From: Streptomyces lonarensis
GTDB taxonomy: Bacteria > Actinomycetota > Actinomycetes > Streptomycetales > Streptomycetaceae
Length of the DNA: 64,000 nucleotides
NCBI RefSeq assembly: GCF_012033735.1
Contig: NZ_JAAVJD010000004.1
Coordinates: 1 to 64,000, forward strand
Direction: 5' to 3'
Part shown: positions 42,185 to 49,525 of the stretch, piece by piece
Position numbering within the stretch: the first letter of the stretch is position 1
How the letters are laid out: each line of letters opens with the position of its first letter
Translations under genes and position numbers: made by a program
The notes under the pieces: generated by a model
What the model saw: only the letters and a program-made list of their open reading frames with translations
Told to the model about the DNA's origin: nothing
The model's database searches: none

Positions 42185-44338
42185 ATGTCTCAGGCCACCG
42201 CCACCGCCGACGTCATCGACCTCACCGACCGGCTTGCGAAGCGCGGCGCACCCGCCGCCGCCCGGGCCGCCGTTCAGGCCACCGAGGCCGGTGCGGCAGA
42301 CGCCCAGACCGGGACGCTTGTCGTCGAGCGGCCCACTCGGAGCCTCGGGCAGCGGGCGCTCCCCGCCTGGGCCGTGGTCCGCACCTCCGCCATCGGCTTC
42401 ATCGCGCTCGGGCAGAAGGTCTGGGACTACCAGCAGGGCGGCGAGTGGGCCCGGCAGATCCACCGGGCCCGCCTCCTGGAGGCCCGCGGCGAGATCGACG
42501 AGACCGAGGGTGAGGCCCTGGTCGTCCAGTTCCGTGCCGACCGGCGCGAGGCGCGGTACGAGCGGCACCGGGAGCCCGCCACGATCCTCGGCGCGTCCGG
42601 TGCGACGTCCTACGTGGCACTGCTGCTGGGAGTCGCCGCCCTGTGGGGCGCGATCGGCGCCGGCATCGTCCTCGCCCCGCTGTGGGGAGTGCTTTACGTC
42701 GCCGGCCGCCGGGAGCTCGCCGACCGGGAAGAGCGCGCCGCGATCCCGGGCCAGGGCGTCGAGGCGGTTGAGGCGGCCCCGGCCCCGTCCGGGGAGCCGG
42801 AGTTCCGCCTCGGGATGACGGTGGAGATCTTCGAGGACATGGTCCGCCGCGCGCTGACCGAGGACCTGAAGGTTGCACTGACCTCACTTCAGGCCGCGCC
42901 GCACGAGTGGGGCTTCGAGATCGACGTCGTGCTCTCCCGCATGACGCCCGAGACGATCAGCAGGGGCCTGGACCTGCTGGAAGCCTGCCTGCCGGGAGTG
43001 CGTACCGGATCGATCCTCATGCAGCAGTCCATGGCGGCCCGAAACCGGTGCGTGATCCGCGTGCCGGGCCCGAACCCCTGGCGCGCGGTGCCCCCGCTGC
43101 CCGCCAGGGCCCCGAAGTCGCTGAGCGTCGCCGAGGTCGGTGGGGCGCTGATCGGCGCGGACATGTCCGCCCGTCCGCTGGCCCTGCCGGTGCACCGCAC
43201 CAACATCAACGTCGTCGGGAAGTCTCGCTCGGGGAAGTCGACGCTGCTGCGGGCGCTGCTGGACGCGATCACCGCCACCCGCGATCAGATCGTCATCGGT
43301 GTCGACCTGGGGTCCGCTGGCTCCGGGTTCGGCGGTCTCCGGCGCGGCATGCACGCCGTCGCCACCACCGCGGAGGACGCGAGCCTCGTTCTGCGGTGGG
43401 CGCTCGACGTCGGCAAGGGCCGACCCGCACTGTTCGACCAGCTTGGCATGGGCGAGAACTGGCAGTCGAGCGAGAAGCGGCCCGGCGTCACGATCGTCGT
43501 GGACGAGTTCCCCGCGCTGGTCAGGGAGTCACGGAAGGGCTACACCGACGAGGAGACCGGTCGCACCACGTCCTGGGATCTGGACGGGATGCTTGCGGAG
43601 CTGGCCATCACCAGCGCCAAGTCCGACGTCACGATCGTCATTGCCGGCCAGGGCGTTACCCGCGAGAAGATCAAGGACAACACCTGGGTGGTGGAGCTGC
43701 CGGTGCAGGTCATGGCCGCGTGTGACGCCGACGACGTCAAGCAGATCATGGGCGGCGGCGCCATGGCTCAGGGCTGGCGCCCCGACCGCCTCATGCCCGC
43801 CATGGGCGAGGCCCTCAACGACGCCTCGGTGGTGTACGTCATGGCTGGCGCGCAGTACGCCGAGCCGATCCCGTACCGGGCCTGCTACGCGCCGGACGAG
43901 GAGCTGATCCGCCGCGGCACCGAGCGTGCCGAAGCTGGCCTCGTCGACATCGACACGGAGTCCGCCGCGCTGTCGGAGACGTCGATGGACGTGATCCTCT
44001 CGATCGGTCAGCGCCGCGCCGCACGCGGTGTAAGCGGGTTGACCGTCCCGGCGCTGATCCTCGCGATCCGCCGTCTGTTCGCGGCCGCGGGGGACCCGGC
44101 GGGCATGTCCCGGGAGGAGCTGGCGGAGGCCCTGGCCGGGGAAGACCCGGCGCGGTGGGCCCTTGCTCAGCACGCCGACGAGGCCGCCCGCGCCGATGCC
44201 CTTCGCGACGCGATTGCCGACGCGCTGGCACCCGAGGGCAAGGCGTGGCCGCTGGAGAAGTACCGCAAGGACACCCCGCGCGGCTACCGCCTCCGGGACC
44301 TCCGCGCCCTCGTCGGCGAGCACGTAGACGGCTCCTGA
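42185..44338 (+). CDS. FtsK/SpoIIIE-type DNA translocase (TraB/TraSA-like)
   Basis: A 717-residue motor protein. Hydrophobic segments near residues 65-75 and 140-173 (SYVALLLGVAALWGAIGAGIVLAPLWGVLYVA) should anchor it. The RecA-like motor has Walker A VGKSRSGKSTLLRAL (about 345-355) and Walker B GVTIVVDEFPAL (about 437-448). The C-terminus (PEGKAWPLEKYRKDTPRGYRLRDLRALV) could be a small DNA-binding winged helix like that of TraB. In Streptomyces, such proteins pump double-stranded DNA between hyphae after binding repeats at clt; a repeat array follows this gene directly. Confidence 0.92.
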   Translation: MSQATATADVIDLTDRLAKRGAPAAARAAVQATEAGAADAQTGTLVVERPTRSLGQRALPAWAVVRTSAIGFIALGQKVWDYQQGGEWARQIHRARLLEARGEIDETEGEALVVQFRADRREARYERHREPATILGASGATSYVALLLGVAALWGAIGAGIVLAPLWGVLYVAGRRELADREERAAIPGQGVEAVEAAPAPSGEPEFRLGMTVEIFEDMVRRALTEDLKVALTSLQAAPHEWGFEIDVVLSRMTPETISRGLDLLEACLPGVRTGSILMQQSMAARNRCVIRVPGPNPWRAVPPLPARAPKSLSVAEVGGALIGADMSARPLALPVHRTNINVVGKSRSGKSTLLRALLDAITATRDQIVIGVDLGSAGSGFGGLRRGMHAVATTAEDASLVLRWALDVGKGRPALFDQLGMGENWQSSEKRPGVTIVVDEFPALVRESRKGYTDEETGRTTSWDLDGMLAELAITSAKSDVTIVIAGQGVTREKIKDNTWVVELPVQVMAACDADDVKQIMGGGAMAQGWRPDRLMPAMGEALNDASVVYVMAGAQYAEPIPYRACYAPDEELIRRGTERAEAGLVDIDTESAALSETSMDVILSIGQRRAARGVSGLTVPALILAIRRLFAAAGDPAGMSREELAEALAGEDPARWALAQHADEAARADALRDAIADALAPEGKAWPLEKYRKDTPRGYRLRDLRALVGEHVDGS

Positions 44339-44344
44339 CGCCCC

Positions 44345-44501
44345 GGAACCCCTGTGGAACCGCAGGTCAGCGGACCGGAACTCTCACGGAACCGCCCGGA
44401 ACCGGCCCCGGTGACAGGAACTCGGTTCCGGCCCGCGCCCCGGGTTCCGGCCCGGTTCCGCCGCCCTGGCCTGCGGTTCCATCCGGCCCGAAGCCGGTTC
44501 C
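44345..44501. promoter_or_regulatory. Phased GGAAC/GTTCC array, candidate clt transfer locus
   Basis: GGAAC starts at 44345, 44356, 44377, 44388, 44398 and 44417. GTTCC starts at 44425, 44444, 44455, 44476 and 44497. The extended consensus is about CGGAACCG. Neighbouring sites, apart from the central pair, are 10-11 or 19-21 bp apart, so they face one side of the helix, with six sites in one direction and five in the other about a centre near 44423. The segment is a 200-bp non-coding gap in a tightly packed operon, directly after the translocase gene. This is the place and design of TraB-recognition repeats. Confidence 0.8.
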
Positions 44502-44540
44502 GGCCTCCCATACCACCACATACCGCCACCGGAGATGACC

Positions 44541-45023
44541 ATGGATCACCTGACGCCCAGCTACCAGATCCACCGCCCCGACCGCCCGGAGACCGCCCGT
44601 CAGGGCGTCGTCGTGCCGACCCCTGCGGCGAGCGACTCGATCGTCTACGTGCCCGGCCCCGGAGGGCTCGTCGGGGTGCCGAGATCGTCGCTGCCGCCGG
44701 AGTTCTTCGACTACACGCCGACCGCGGTCGACCCGGCGCCGGCCCCCCGTCAGGGCATCGACCCGCGGGCCCAGGTACTCGTCGCGGGCGGCGTCGGAAT
44801 CGGCGCGGCCGGCTGGGGCCTTGGGCAGCTCGTCACCGCCGTCGCCGGGATCGGAGCGGCCGGGCTGCTGGCGATCGCCCTCGCGATCCTCGCGCTCCGG
44901 ATGCCCCGCCCCGGAACCGCCCCGGCGACCGACCAGCCCGCCCCCGCCGGTTCTCCCGGTAGCGGCACCACCGTCCACATCCACCGCGGCGGCCGAGTCA
45001 AGGCACGCCACATCCACCTCTGA
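44541..45023 (+). CDS. Membrane protein downstream of the translocase
   Basis: A 160-residue protein from ATG 44541 (GGAG seven bases upstream). The N-terminal half is soluble (IVYVPGPGGLVGVPRSSLPPEFFDYTPT), then two hydrophobic helices (AQVLVAGGVGIGAAGWGLGQLV and VAGIGAAGLLAIALAILAL), then a short VHIHRGGRVKARHIHL tail. Small proteins with this layout follow traSA in Streptomyces elements; the Spd-like role is inferred. Confidence 0.72.
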   Translation: MDHLTPSYQIHRPDRPETARQGVVVPTPAASDSIVYVPGPGGLVGVPRSSLPPEFFDYTPTAVDPAPAPRQGIDPRAQVLVAGGVGIGAAGWGLGQLVTAVAGIGAAGLLAIALAILALRMPRPGTAPATDQPAPAGSPGSGTTVHIHRGGRVKARHIHL

Positions 45024-45032
45024 GGAGACAGC

Positions 45033-45587
45033 ATGATCCCCTGGATGCACCTCCGCGACCGCCGCACCTGGCGGGGCGCGACCCCCGAGACGGTCGGTCC
45101 GCTGATGGCCCGCTGGCTGGAGGGCGACCTCCGGTCCCGGCCCGGCTACGAGCCGCGGTGCGGCCCGGACCCCGAGAGCGGCCCGCTGGTGCCGACCCTG
45201 GCGCGGATGTGCCGCGCCGGTCTCGTCACCGTCACCTCCCAGCCGGGCGAGGACGCCCCCGGCTGGACGCAGCGGTCCGGCGTCGAAGCCGTCGCCGTCG
45301 ACAAGGCGGCCGCGGGCCGGCTTGCCAAGGCCGCCCGCCGCGAAGGGCTGCTCGTCGACCCGCGCGGCGGTGAGGTCGTCAGCCTCCAGGACGGGAAGCC
45401 GTTCACCCGCTTCGGGGCGCCGCGCGGCCTGGCGAGCCGCGAGATCGAGTGGCACGGGCTCGCCCCTGCGACCGTCGCCCGGATGGCCGACCTGCCCATC
45501 CTGACCATCATCGCTCCCGAGTGGGGGCCGGACGGCGACCGCATGTGGGGCGTCATCGACCGCGCGCTCGCAGGGGTGGCGGCATGA
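45033..45587 (+). CDS. DUF6919-like protein
   Basis: A 184-residue protein from ATG 45033. It has WRGATPETVGPLMARWLEGDLRSRPGYEPRCGPDPESG at the N-terminus and two-layer alpha/beta character after that. It resembles a Streptomyces family I recall as DUF6919, often encoded beside mobile-element transfer genes. Function is unknown. Its stop overlaps the next start. Confidence 0.65.
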   Translation: MIPWMHLRDRRTWRGATPETVGPLMARWLEGDLRSRPGYEPRCGPDPESGPLVPTLARMCRAGLVTVTSQPGEDAPGWTQRSGVEAVAVDKAAAGRLAKAARREGLLVDPRGGEVVSLQDGKPFTRFGAPRGLASREIEWHGLAPATVARMADLPILTIIAPEWGPDGDRMWGVIDRALAGVAA

Positions 45588-46336
45588 GCGACCAGGCGAA
45601 GTCGGTCCGGATCTCCGGTCCCGGCATGGGGCGGGCCATCACCGTCGCCGGCGCCCCGGTCCGCTGCCCCGGCTCCGGGGTCGGCGGCGCGGCCACCGGC
45701 CTGACGCTCATCGTCACCGGCGCGACCGTGCGGGCCACCTGCGGCGGGAAGCACGGCGGCGTCAAGTGCTGGTGGAAGGCGGACCAGTTCGCCGCCGCCG
45801 ACGTGGCGGCGCTCGCCACCCGCAGCGGCCGGGTGAAGGCCAGGGTGCGTGGCGGCGAGTTGGAGGCGTCCGTTGCGCGGGCGGCGAAGCCCGGCGGGAT
45901 GTTCGGGCGGCTCCTCGGGGCCCGGGCGGCGGCCGCAGCGGCCCCGGCTGCGGCCCCTGCCGCCCGGTCGGCCCCGGCGCGCGGTTCCGGTGGGACGGGC
46001 GCTGCGGCGTTCGGGGCGCTGGCGGCGATCGCCTCCGCGGCGGGTCAAGTCGCTGGCGCCACCGGGCAGGTCGCCGGGGCCACGGCCTCCATCGCCAGCT
46101 CCGGCGCCGCCGTCACCAGAGACGGCATCGGGCTCGCCCGCCGCGGAATGGACGTGGTCGACGACCACGCCGCGAGGCGGTTCACGGCCCTCAACCCGCC
46201 CCCGGCGGCGCCCGCGACCCCGGCCAAGCCGGTGAAGAAGACGGCGCCGGTCAAGCCGTCCGCCAGGAAGAAGACGGCCCCGAAGAAGGCCGCGCCAGCC
46301 AAGAAGGCCGCACCGAAGAAGGAGGCGAAGCCGTGA
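45584..46336 (+). CDS. Lys/Ala/Pro-tailed hypothetical protein
   Basis: A 250-residue protein. The N-terminus has a small domain with PVRCPGSGVGGAATGLTLIVTGATVRATCGG...KCWWKADQF. A Gly/Ala-rich weakly hydrophobic middle (GAAAFGALAAIASAAGQVAGATGQVAGATASIAS) follows. It ends in a histone-like tail rich in KKTAPKKAAPAKK. The basic tail may bind DNA. It is possibly a nucleoid-like accessory of transfer, by position only. Confidence 0.65.
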   Translation: MSDQAKSVRISGPGMGRAITVAGAPVRCPGSGVGGAATGLTLIVTGATVRATCGGKHGGVKCWWKADQFAAADVAALATRSGRVKARVRGGELEASVARAAKPGGMFGRLLGARAAAAAAPAAAPAARSAPARGSGGTGAAAFGALAAIASAAGQVAGATGQVAGATASIASSGAAVTRDGIGLARRGMDVVDDHAARRFTALNPPPAAPATPAKPVKKTAPVKPSARKKTAPKKAAPAKKAAPKKEAKP

Positions 46337-46527
46337 GCTTCAAGGGCGGCGAGCGAGTGCGGATCGTGCGGTGCGAGGACGACCCGCGGGCCGTCGGGCG
46401 GGAGGGAGTCGTCCTGGACCAGGTCCCGCCGGGGCCGCTCACCGGCGGCCGGTGGACGGTGTCGATCGGAGCGCTGCTCATCCGGGACCCGCTGTGCCAC
46501 ACGTCGGAGCTGCAGCGGATCGGCTGA
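46333..46527 (+). CDS. Small beta-barrel-like protein
   Basis: A 64-residue protein from GTG 46333, overlapping the previous stop by 4 nt. SFKGGERVRIVRCEDDPRAVGREGVVLDQ resembles an SH3/KOW-like small barrel. It is the last gene before a terminator. Confidence 0.65.
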   Translation: MSFKGGERVRIVRCEDDPRAVGREGVVLDQVPPGPLTGGRWTVSIGALLIRDPLCHTSELQRIG

Positions 46528-46536
46528 GACGAGAAC

Positions 46537-46558
46537 GCCCCGCTGCTGACAGCGGGGC
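46537..46558. terminator. Bidirectional terminator closing the transfer-like operon
   Basis: GCCCCGCTG (46537-46545) pairs with CAGCGGGGC (46550-46558) around CTGA, between convergent genes. Confidence 0.75.
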
Positions 46559-46565
46559 GGTCGCG

Positions 46566-46787
46566 TCACTCTTCGGCCGGTGGTCCCGGGTCGGGGATGT
46601 CGTTTCGGAGGAACCACTCGTCCAGGGCGGCCTCGATGACGCCCTGGACGTTGAGGCCGGTGCGCTCGACGGCGGCGGTGAGCTGCCGGTCGTGGCTGGC
46701 CAGGATGCGGACGGTGGTCTGTCTGCGGGGAGGCCCCTTGGGTCTGCCGGTTCGTCGGGCGGGGGTGGTGCCTCTTTCGGGTGTCAT
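46566..46787 (-). CDS. Ribbon-helix-helix protein
   Basis: A 73-residue protein from ATG 46787 (GCAGGA directly upstream). After a basic arm (ARRTGRPKGPPRR) comes QTTVRILASHDRQLTAAVERTGLNVQGVIEAALDEWFLRND, a typical ribbon-helix-helix (Arc/CopG) fold. It is leftward, and TGCAATGT (46791-46798) lies immediately upstream of its start, a word also found in the 38.4-kb operator. It probably represses its own promoter and perhaps that one. Confidence 0.82.
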   Translation of the reverse strand: MTPERGTTPARRTGRPKGPPRRQTTVRILASHDRQLTAAVERTGLNVQGVIEAALDEWFLRNDIPDPGPPAEE

Positions 46788-46968
46788 TCCTGCAATGTAA
46801 TTCACGTCACCCGCCGGGCGCGAGTAGCCCGCAACAGCATCGCCTGACCTGCTGATTCGCTCGCCACGTAGCAACGCTGCGTCGACACGTCGGGCACTCG
46901 GAGTGGACACGGTGGCCCACCCCATGGCAGTGTTCCCGGTGTCAGAAACGACAGCGAAAAGAGGCATC
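46788..46968. promoter_or_regulatory. Divergent intergenic region before the late-side genes
   Basis: The 180-bp gap between the ribbon-helix-helix gene and the DUF3307 gene should hold both promoters. Apart from TGCAATGT at 46791-46798 no operator was recognised. Confidence 0.45.
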
Positions 46969-47361
46969 ATGTTCGCAGAGCTCTTCATCCTCCTGTACGC
47001 GGCGCACATCGCCGCCGACTACCCGCTCCAGACCGACCACCAGGCCAAACACAAGGCCGGAGGGGGCCGCTGCGGCTGGACCGCCTCCGCCGCCCACGCC
47101 GGAACCCACCTCGTGGCCATGGCCGCAGCCGTCGCCCTCGGGGCGCTCCTCCTCGACTGGGACCTCCCTCTCCTTCCCGCCGGCTTCGCACTCGTCGCAG
47201 TCGCCGCAGCCCACGCGCTCATCGACCGGCGCTGGCCCGTCCAGGCCTGGATGCGGATCGCCCGGCAGGAGAAGTGGGCCCAGCACGGTGGCGCCGCCCA
47301 CGTCGACCAGGCCGCGCACGTACTGACGCTCGTCGCCGCCGCCCTCGCCATCGCGGCCTGA
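46969..47361 (+). CDS. DUF3307-like membrane protein
   Basis: A 130-residue membrane protein from ATG 46969. It has the family's N-terminal motif LLYAAHIAADYPLQTDHQAKHKAGG and three or four hydrophobic helices (THLVAMAAAVALGALLL, LPAGFALVAVAAAHALID, AAHVLTLVAAALAIAA). DUF3307 proteins are conserved, mostly uncharacterised membrane proteins. In a prophage it may be lysogeny cargo acting at the host membrane. Confidence 0.78.
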   Translation: MFAELFILLYAAHIAADYPLQTDHQAKHKAGGGRCGWTASAAHAGTHLVAMAAAVALGALLLDWDLPLLPAGFALVAVAAAHALIDRRWPVQAWMRIARQEKWAQHGGAAHVDQAAHVLTLVAAALAIAA

Positions 47362-47430
47362 CAGCTGCCCGTGCCGCCCCACGGGGCGCTGCGGGGAGCC
47401 GGACAGTCCGGACCCAGAGAGGAGCACGAC

Positions 47431-47595
47431 ATGGCCAAGTTCAAGGGCACCAACGGCGCGATCGTCGAGACCAGCGAGAACCGGCGCGGATGGATCTCGA
47501 AGTGCAGCTGCGGATGGAGCTCACAGCAGGCCAACCAGCGGGAGGCCATCTCCGCCGCGAACTCCCACGCGGGGAGCTGCCGGGCCCTGCGGTGA
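47431..47595 (+). CDS. Small hypothetical protein with CxC
   Basis: A 54-residue protein from ATG 47431 (GAGAGGAGC upstream). KFKGTNGAIVETSENRRGW is followed by ISKCSCGWSS, a helix (ANQREAISAANSHA) and a final Cys. It looks like a compact metal-binding protein. No family was recognised. Confidence 0.7.
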   Translation: MAKFKGTNGAIVETSENRRGWISKCSCGWSSQQANQREAISAANSHAGSCRALR

Positions 47596-47606
47596 CCCCG
47601 CCGCGC

Positions 47607-47637
47607 AGCCCCCGACGCCACTCCGGCGCCGGGGGCT
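47607..47637 (+). terminator. Terminator after the small CxC gene
   Basis: AGCCCCCG (47607-47614) pairs with CGGGGGCT (47630-47637), extended by CGCC/GGCG after one mismatch, and followed by TT. Confidence 0.65.
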
Positions 47638-47691
47638 GTTGCGCGCGGGCGCTCGCGAGCGCATAATGCCACCGGGACAGCTGTGTCAACG

Positions 47692-47712
47692 GGCCGCCGA
47701 GAGGCGGCCTTT
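47692..47712 (+). terminator. Hairpin with short T-run
   Basis: GGCCGCC (47692-47698) pairs with GGCGGCC (47703-47709) around GAGA, followed by TTT. It lies 25 bases before the MerR-like gene, so it may be an attenuator of that gene rather than a terminator of the previous one. Confidence 0.55.
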
Positions 47713-47734
47713 CGCATGTCACGGGGGTGATCAC

Positions 47735-47959
47735 ATGGCCTCGGTGATGGTCGACCAGCACGCGGCCGCGCACTACGCCGGCGTCTCCGCCAGCGCCATC
47801 CGTCGCTGGGCCGCCGAAGGCCTCATCGGCAAGGAAGGCGTTGGCCGCGGGCAGGTCAGATACGACGCGCTCGACATCGAGCCGGCCGTCCGCTGCGAAC
47901 TCACCGACGAGGTGCTGGAGCGAGGCAGGCCGGTCGCCCGAGAGCTGGTCGCGGCGTGA
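47735..47959 (+). CDS. MerR-type helix-turn-helix protein
   Basis: A 74-residue protein from ATG 47735: VDQHAAAHYAGVSASAIRRWAAEGLIGKEGVGRGQVRYDALDIEPAV is a MerR-like winged helix-turn-helix of the short phage type. It could be an excisionase-like or regulatory protein. It stands alone between terminator-like hairpins and the lipoprotein gene. Confidence 0.75.
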   Translation: MASVMVDQHAAAHYAGVSASAIRRWAAEGLIGKEGVGRGQVRYDALDIEPAVRCELTDEVLERGRPVARELVAA

Positions 47960-48016
47960 CGGTCACGGTCCGGTGACAACGCCCCGCGCCGCGGCGGCCC
48001 CCGGCAGGCTGACGGC

Positions 48017-48427
48017 ATGACACGCACGCGCGCCGCCATCGCGGCCACCACGCTCCTCGCCGCCCTGGCCCTCACCGCCTGCGGAGGCGACACCGAGCCG
48101 GAACCGGCAGAGGCCGGCGACTCGCTCACGGCCCAGCAGCTCGCAGACGAGCTCGGTGAGGTCACCACGCTCACGGACCCCCGCGACAACACGGGCTTCT
48201 GCAACACGGCCGACCACGGCGACCGGGCCTGCGAGCAGATGATCACCAGCGAGGAGCTGTCGGTCTACCAGCTCCCCAGCGAGGACGTCGCCACGCAGTA
48301 CGCGGACACCCAGGGCGAGAGGTCCACGCAGATCGGGGCGTTCGTCCTCGCCTGGAACGACGACGGGGTCGACGACGAGACGCGCGCGGCCGTCGAGGAG
48401 CGGGCCCGGGAGCTGATCTCCGAATAG
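48017..48427 (+). CDS. Prophage-encoded lipoprotein
   Basis: A 136-residue protein with a lipoprotein signal (basic MTRTRAAI, hydrophobic core, lipobox LTAC at Cys21-22). The mature part is acidic, with GFCNTADHGDRACEQM holding two cysteines that may form a disulfide. It is set apart from the early and late operons, as is typical for genes expressed in lysogens. Small prophage lipoproteins in other Gram-positives block superinfecting phage DNA entry; that role is only a possibility here. Confidence 0.8.
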   Translation: MTRTRAAIAATTLLAALALTACGGDTEPEPAEAGDSLTAQQLADELGEVTTLTDPRDNTGFCNTADHGDRACEQMITSEELSVYQLPSEDVATQYADTQGERSTQIGAFVLAWNDDGVDDETRAAVEERARELISE

Positions 48428-48434
48428 GCCCCGC

Positions 48435-48452
48435 GCCGGATGGATGTCCGGC
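48435..48452 (+). terminator. Short hairpin after the lipoprotein gene
   Basis: GCCGGA (48435-48440) and TCCGGC (48447-48452) flank TGGATG, eight bases past the lipoprotein stop. Confidence 0.45.
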
Positions 48453-48501
48453 ACACTGACCACACGGCCCCGCTGGCCCCCATCGCCGGCGGGGCCGACC
48501 C

Positions 48502-48945
48502 ATGTCCCGGGGGGTGGCTGTGCCCAGTCGTCCTCCGCGGATCTGCTCTGGGTGCCGGGCCCCTGCCCCCGCCACCTCCGCCTGCCCCCAGTGCGCCCCC
48601 CGGCAGGCCCGGGAGGTCGACCGTCGCCGCGGCAGCTCCACTCAGCGCGGGTACGGCAGCCTGCACCGGAAGCGGTTCCGGCCCGCGGTGCTCGCCCGGG
48701 ATGAGACCTGCACCTGCCCCGAGGGGTGCGTCGGCCCGGACGGCCGGCCCGAGCACGACCCCGGGGACTGCCCCGCCCTGTCGACGGTGGCCGACCACTG
48801 GCCGCTGACCGTTCGCCAGCTGCGAGCGCAAGGGCTTGAGCCGAGCGATCCGCAGCACGGACGAGGTCTGTGCAAGGCGTGCCACGACCGTCACACGGCG
48901 CGCTCGTCGCCGGGTGGCTGGGCCGCTCGGGGCCGGCGGGGGTAG
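48502..48945 (+). CDS. HNH endonuclease
   Basis: A 147-residue protein. Two N-terminal zinc pairs (CSGCRAPAPATSACPQC) precede RGYGSLHRKRFRPAVLARDETCTC and the HNH core ADHWPLTVRQLRAQG...HGRGLCKACHDRHTA. HNH proteins encoded next to terminase genes in HK97-like phages are required for cos cleavage with the large terminase. ATG 48502; GTG 48514 is an alternative. Confidence 0.88.
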   Translation: MSRGVAVPSRPPRICSGCRAPAPATSACPQCAPRQAREVDRRRGSSTQRGYGSLHRKRFRPAVLARDETCTCPEGCVGPDGRPEHDPGDCPALSTVADHWPLTVRQLRAQGLEPSDPQHGRGLCKACHDRHTARSSPGGWAARGRRG

Positions 48946-49052
48946 GGGCGTCGCCATCGCCAAACCGGACATACCGGGCGACCGCCCGGGTGCTGATTTG
49001 GCTGTCGCGGGGGGTTTCCCCCTTATGTGATAGAGAGTGACGGGAGGTCACC
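48946..49052. other. Gap before terminase, candidate packaging (cos) site
   Basis: A 107-bp non-coding gap between the HNH and small-terminase genes. It includes a GGGGG-TTT-CCCCC element (about 49010-49022) and a locally AT-rich stretch (TTATGTGATAGAGAGTGA). In HK97-type phages the cohesive-end site commonly lies here. The nick positions cannot be read from the prophage sequence. Confidence 0.45.
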
Positions 49053-49514
49053 ATGGGTAGTCGGGGTCCTCTCAAGATCCCCAAACACCTCCAGGCCGTC
49101 CCCGAGCCGGGGGCGACCGCCGCTGGCTCGATGGCCGAACGCGTCGCCCCGTCCGCCCCCGATCGGCCGCCCGGCTTCCCGGTCGACGACCGGGAGATGT
49201 GCGAGCTGTGGGACGCGATGGTCCCCGAGCTCGATCGGGCTGGCCTCCTCACCCGAGCGGACGGCCCGACCGTCGAGCTCGCCCTGCGCCACTTCCTCGC
49301 CGCCCGGCAGGCCGGCAACGCCCTGCAGGAAGGGGAGGTCGTGGTGGGCGACGCGGCGCACGGCCACTCCGTGAAGAAGAACCCGGCCGGCGCCGAGATG
49401 CGCAGCCAGTCGCAGCTGTTCCTGGAGTACGCCAAGCAGTTGGGCATGTCGTTCGCGGCCCGAGCGCGGATGCCGGCCGCGGACGAGGCGGCGGAGGCGA
49501 ACCCCTTCGCCTGA
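49053..49514 (+). CDS. Terminase small subunit (P27 family)
   Basis: A 153-residue protein that recognises phage DNA for packaging. GSRGPLKIPKHLQAVPEPG, APDRPPGFPVDDREMCELWDAMVPELDRAGLLTRADGPTVELALRHFLAARQA and KKNPAGAEMRSQSQLFLEYAKQLGMSFAARARM are the blocks of the P27-type family. ATG 49053 follows GGGAGG. It directly precedes the large subunit. Confidence 0.92.
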   Translation: MGSRGPLKIPKHLQAVPEPGATAAGSMAERVAPSAPDRPPGFPVDDREMCELWDAMVPELDRAGLLTRADGPTVELALRHFLAARQAGNALQEGEVVVGDAAHGHSVKKNPAGAEMRSQSQLFLEYAKQLGMSFAARARMPAADEAAEANPFA

Positions 49515-49525
49515 GGGGGTGAGCT

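Noticed and set aside
44345-44501. CRISPR or REP-type repeat
   Set aside because: Units are 5-8 bp, with helical spacing and two opposed blocks; better explained as a protein-binding array.
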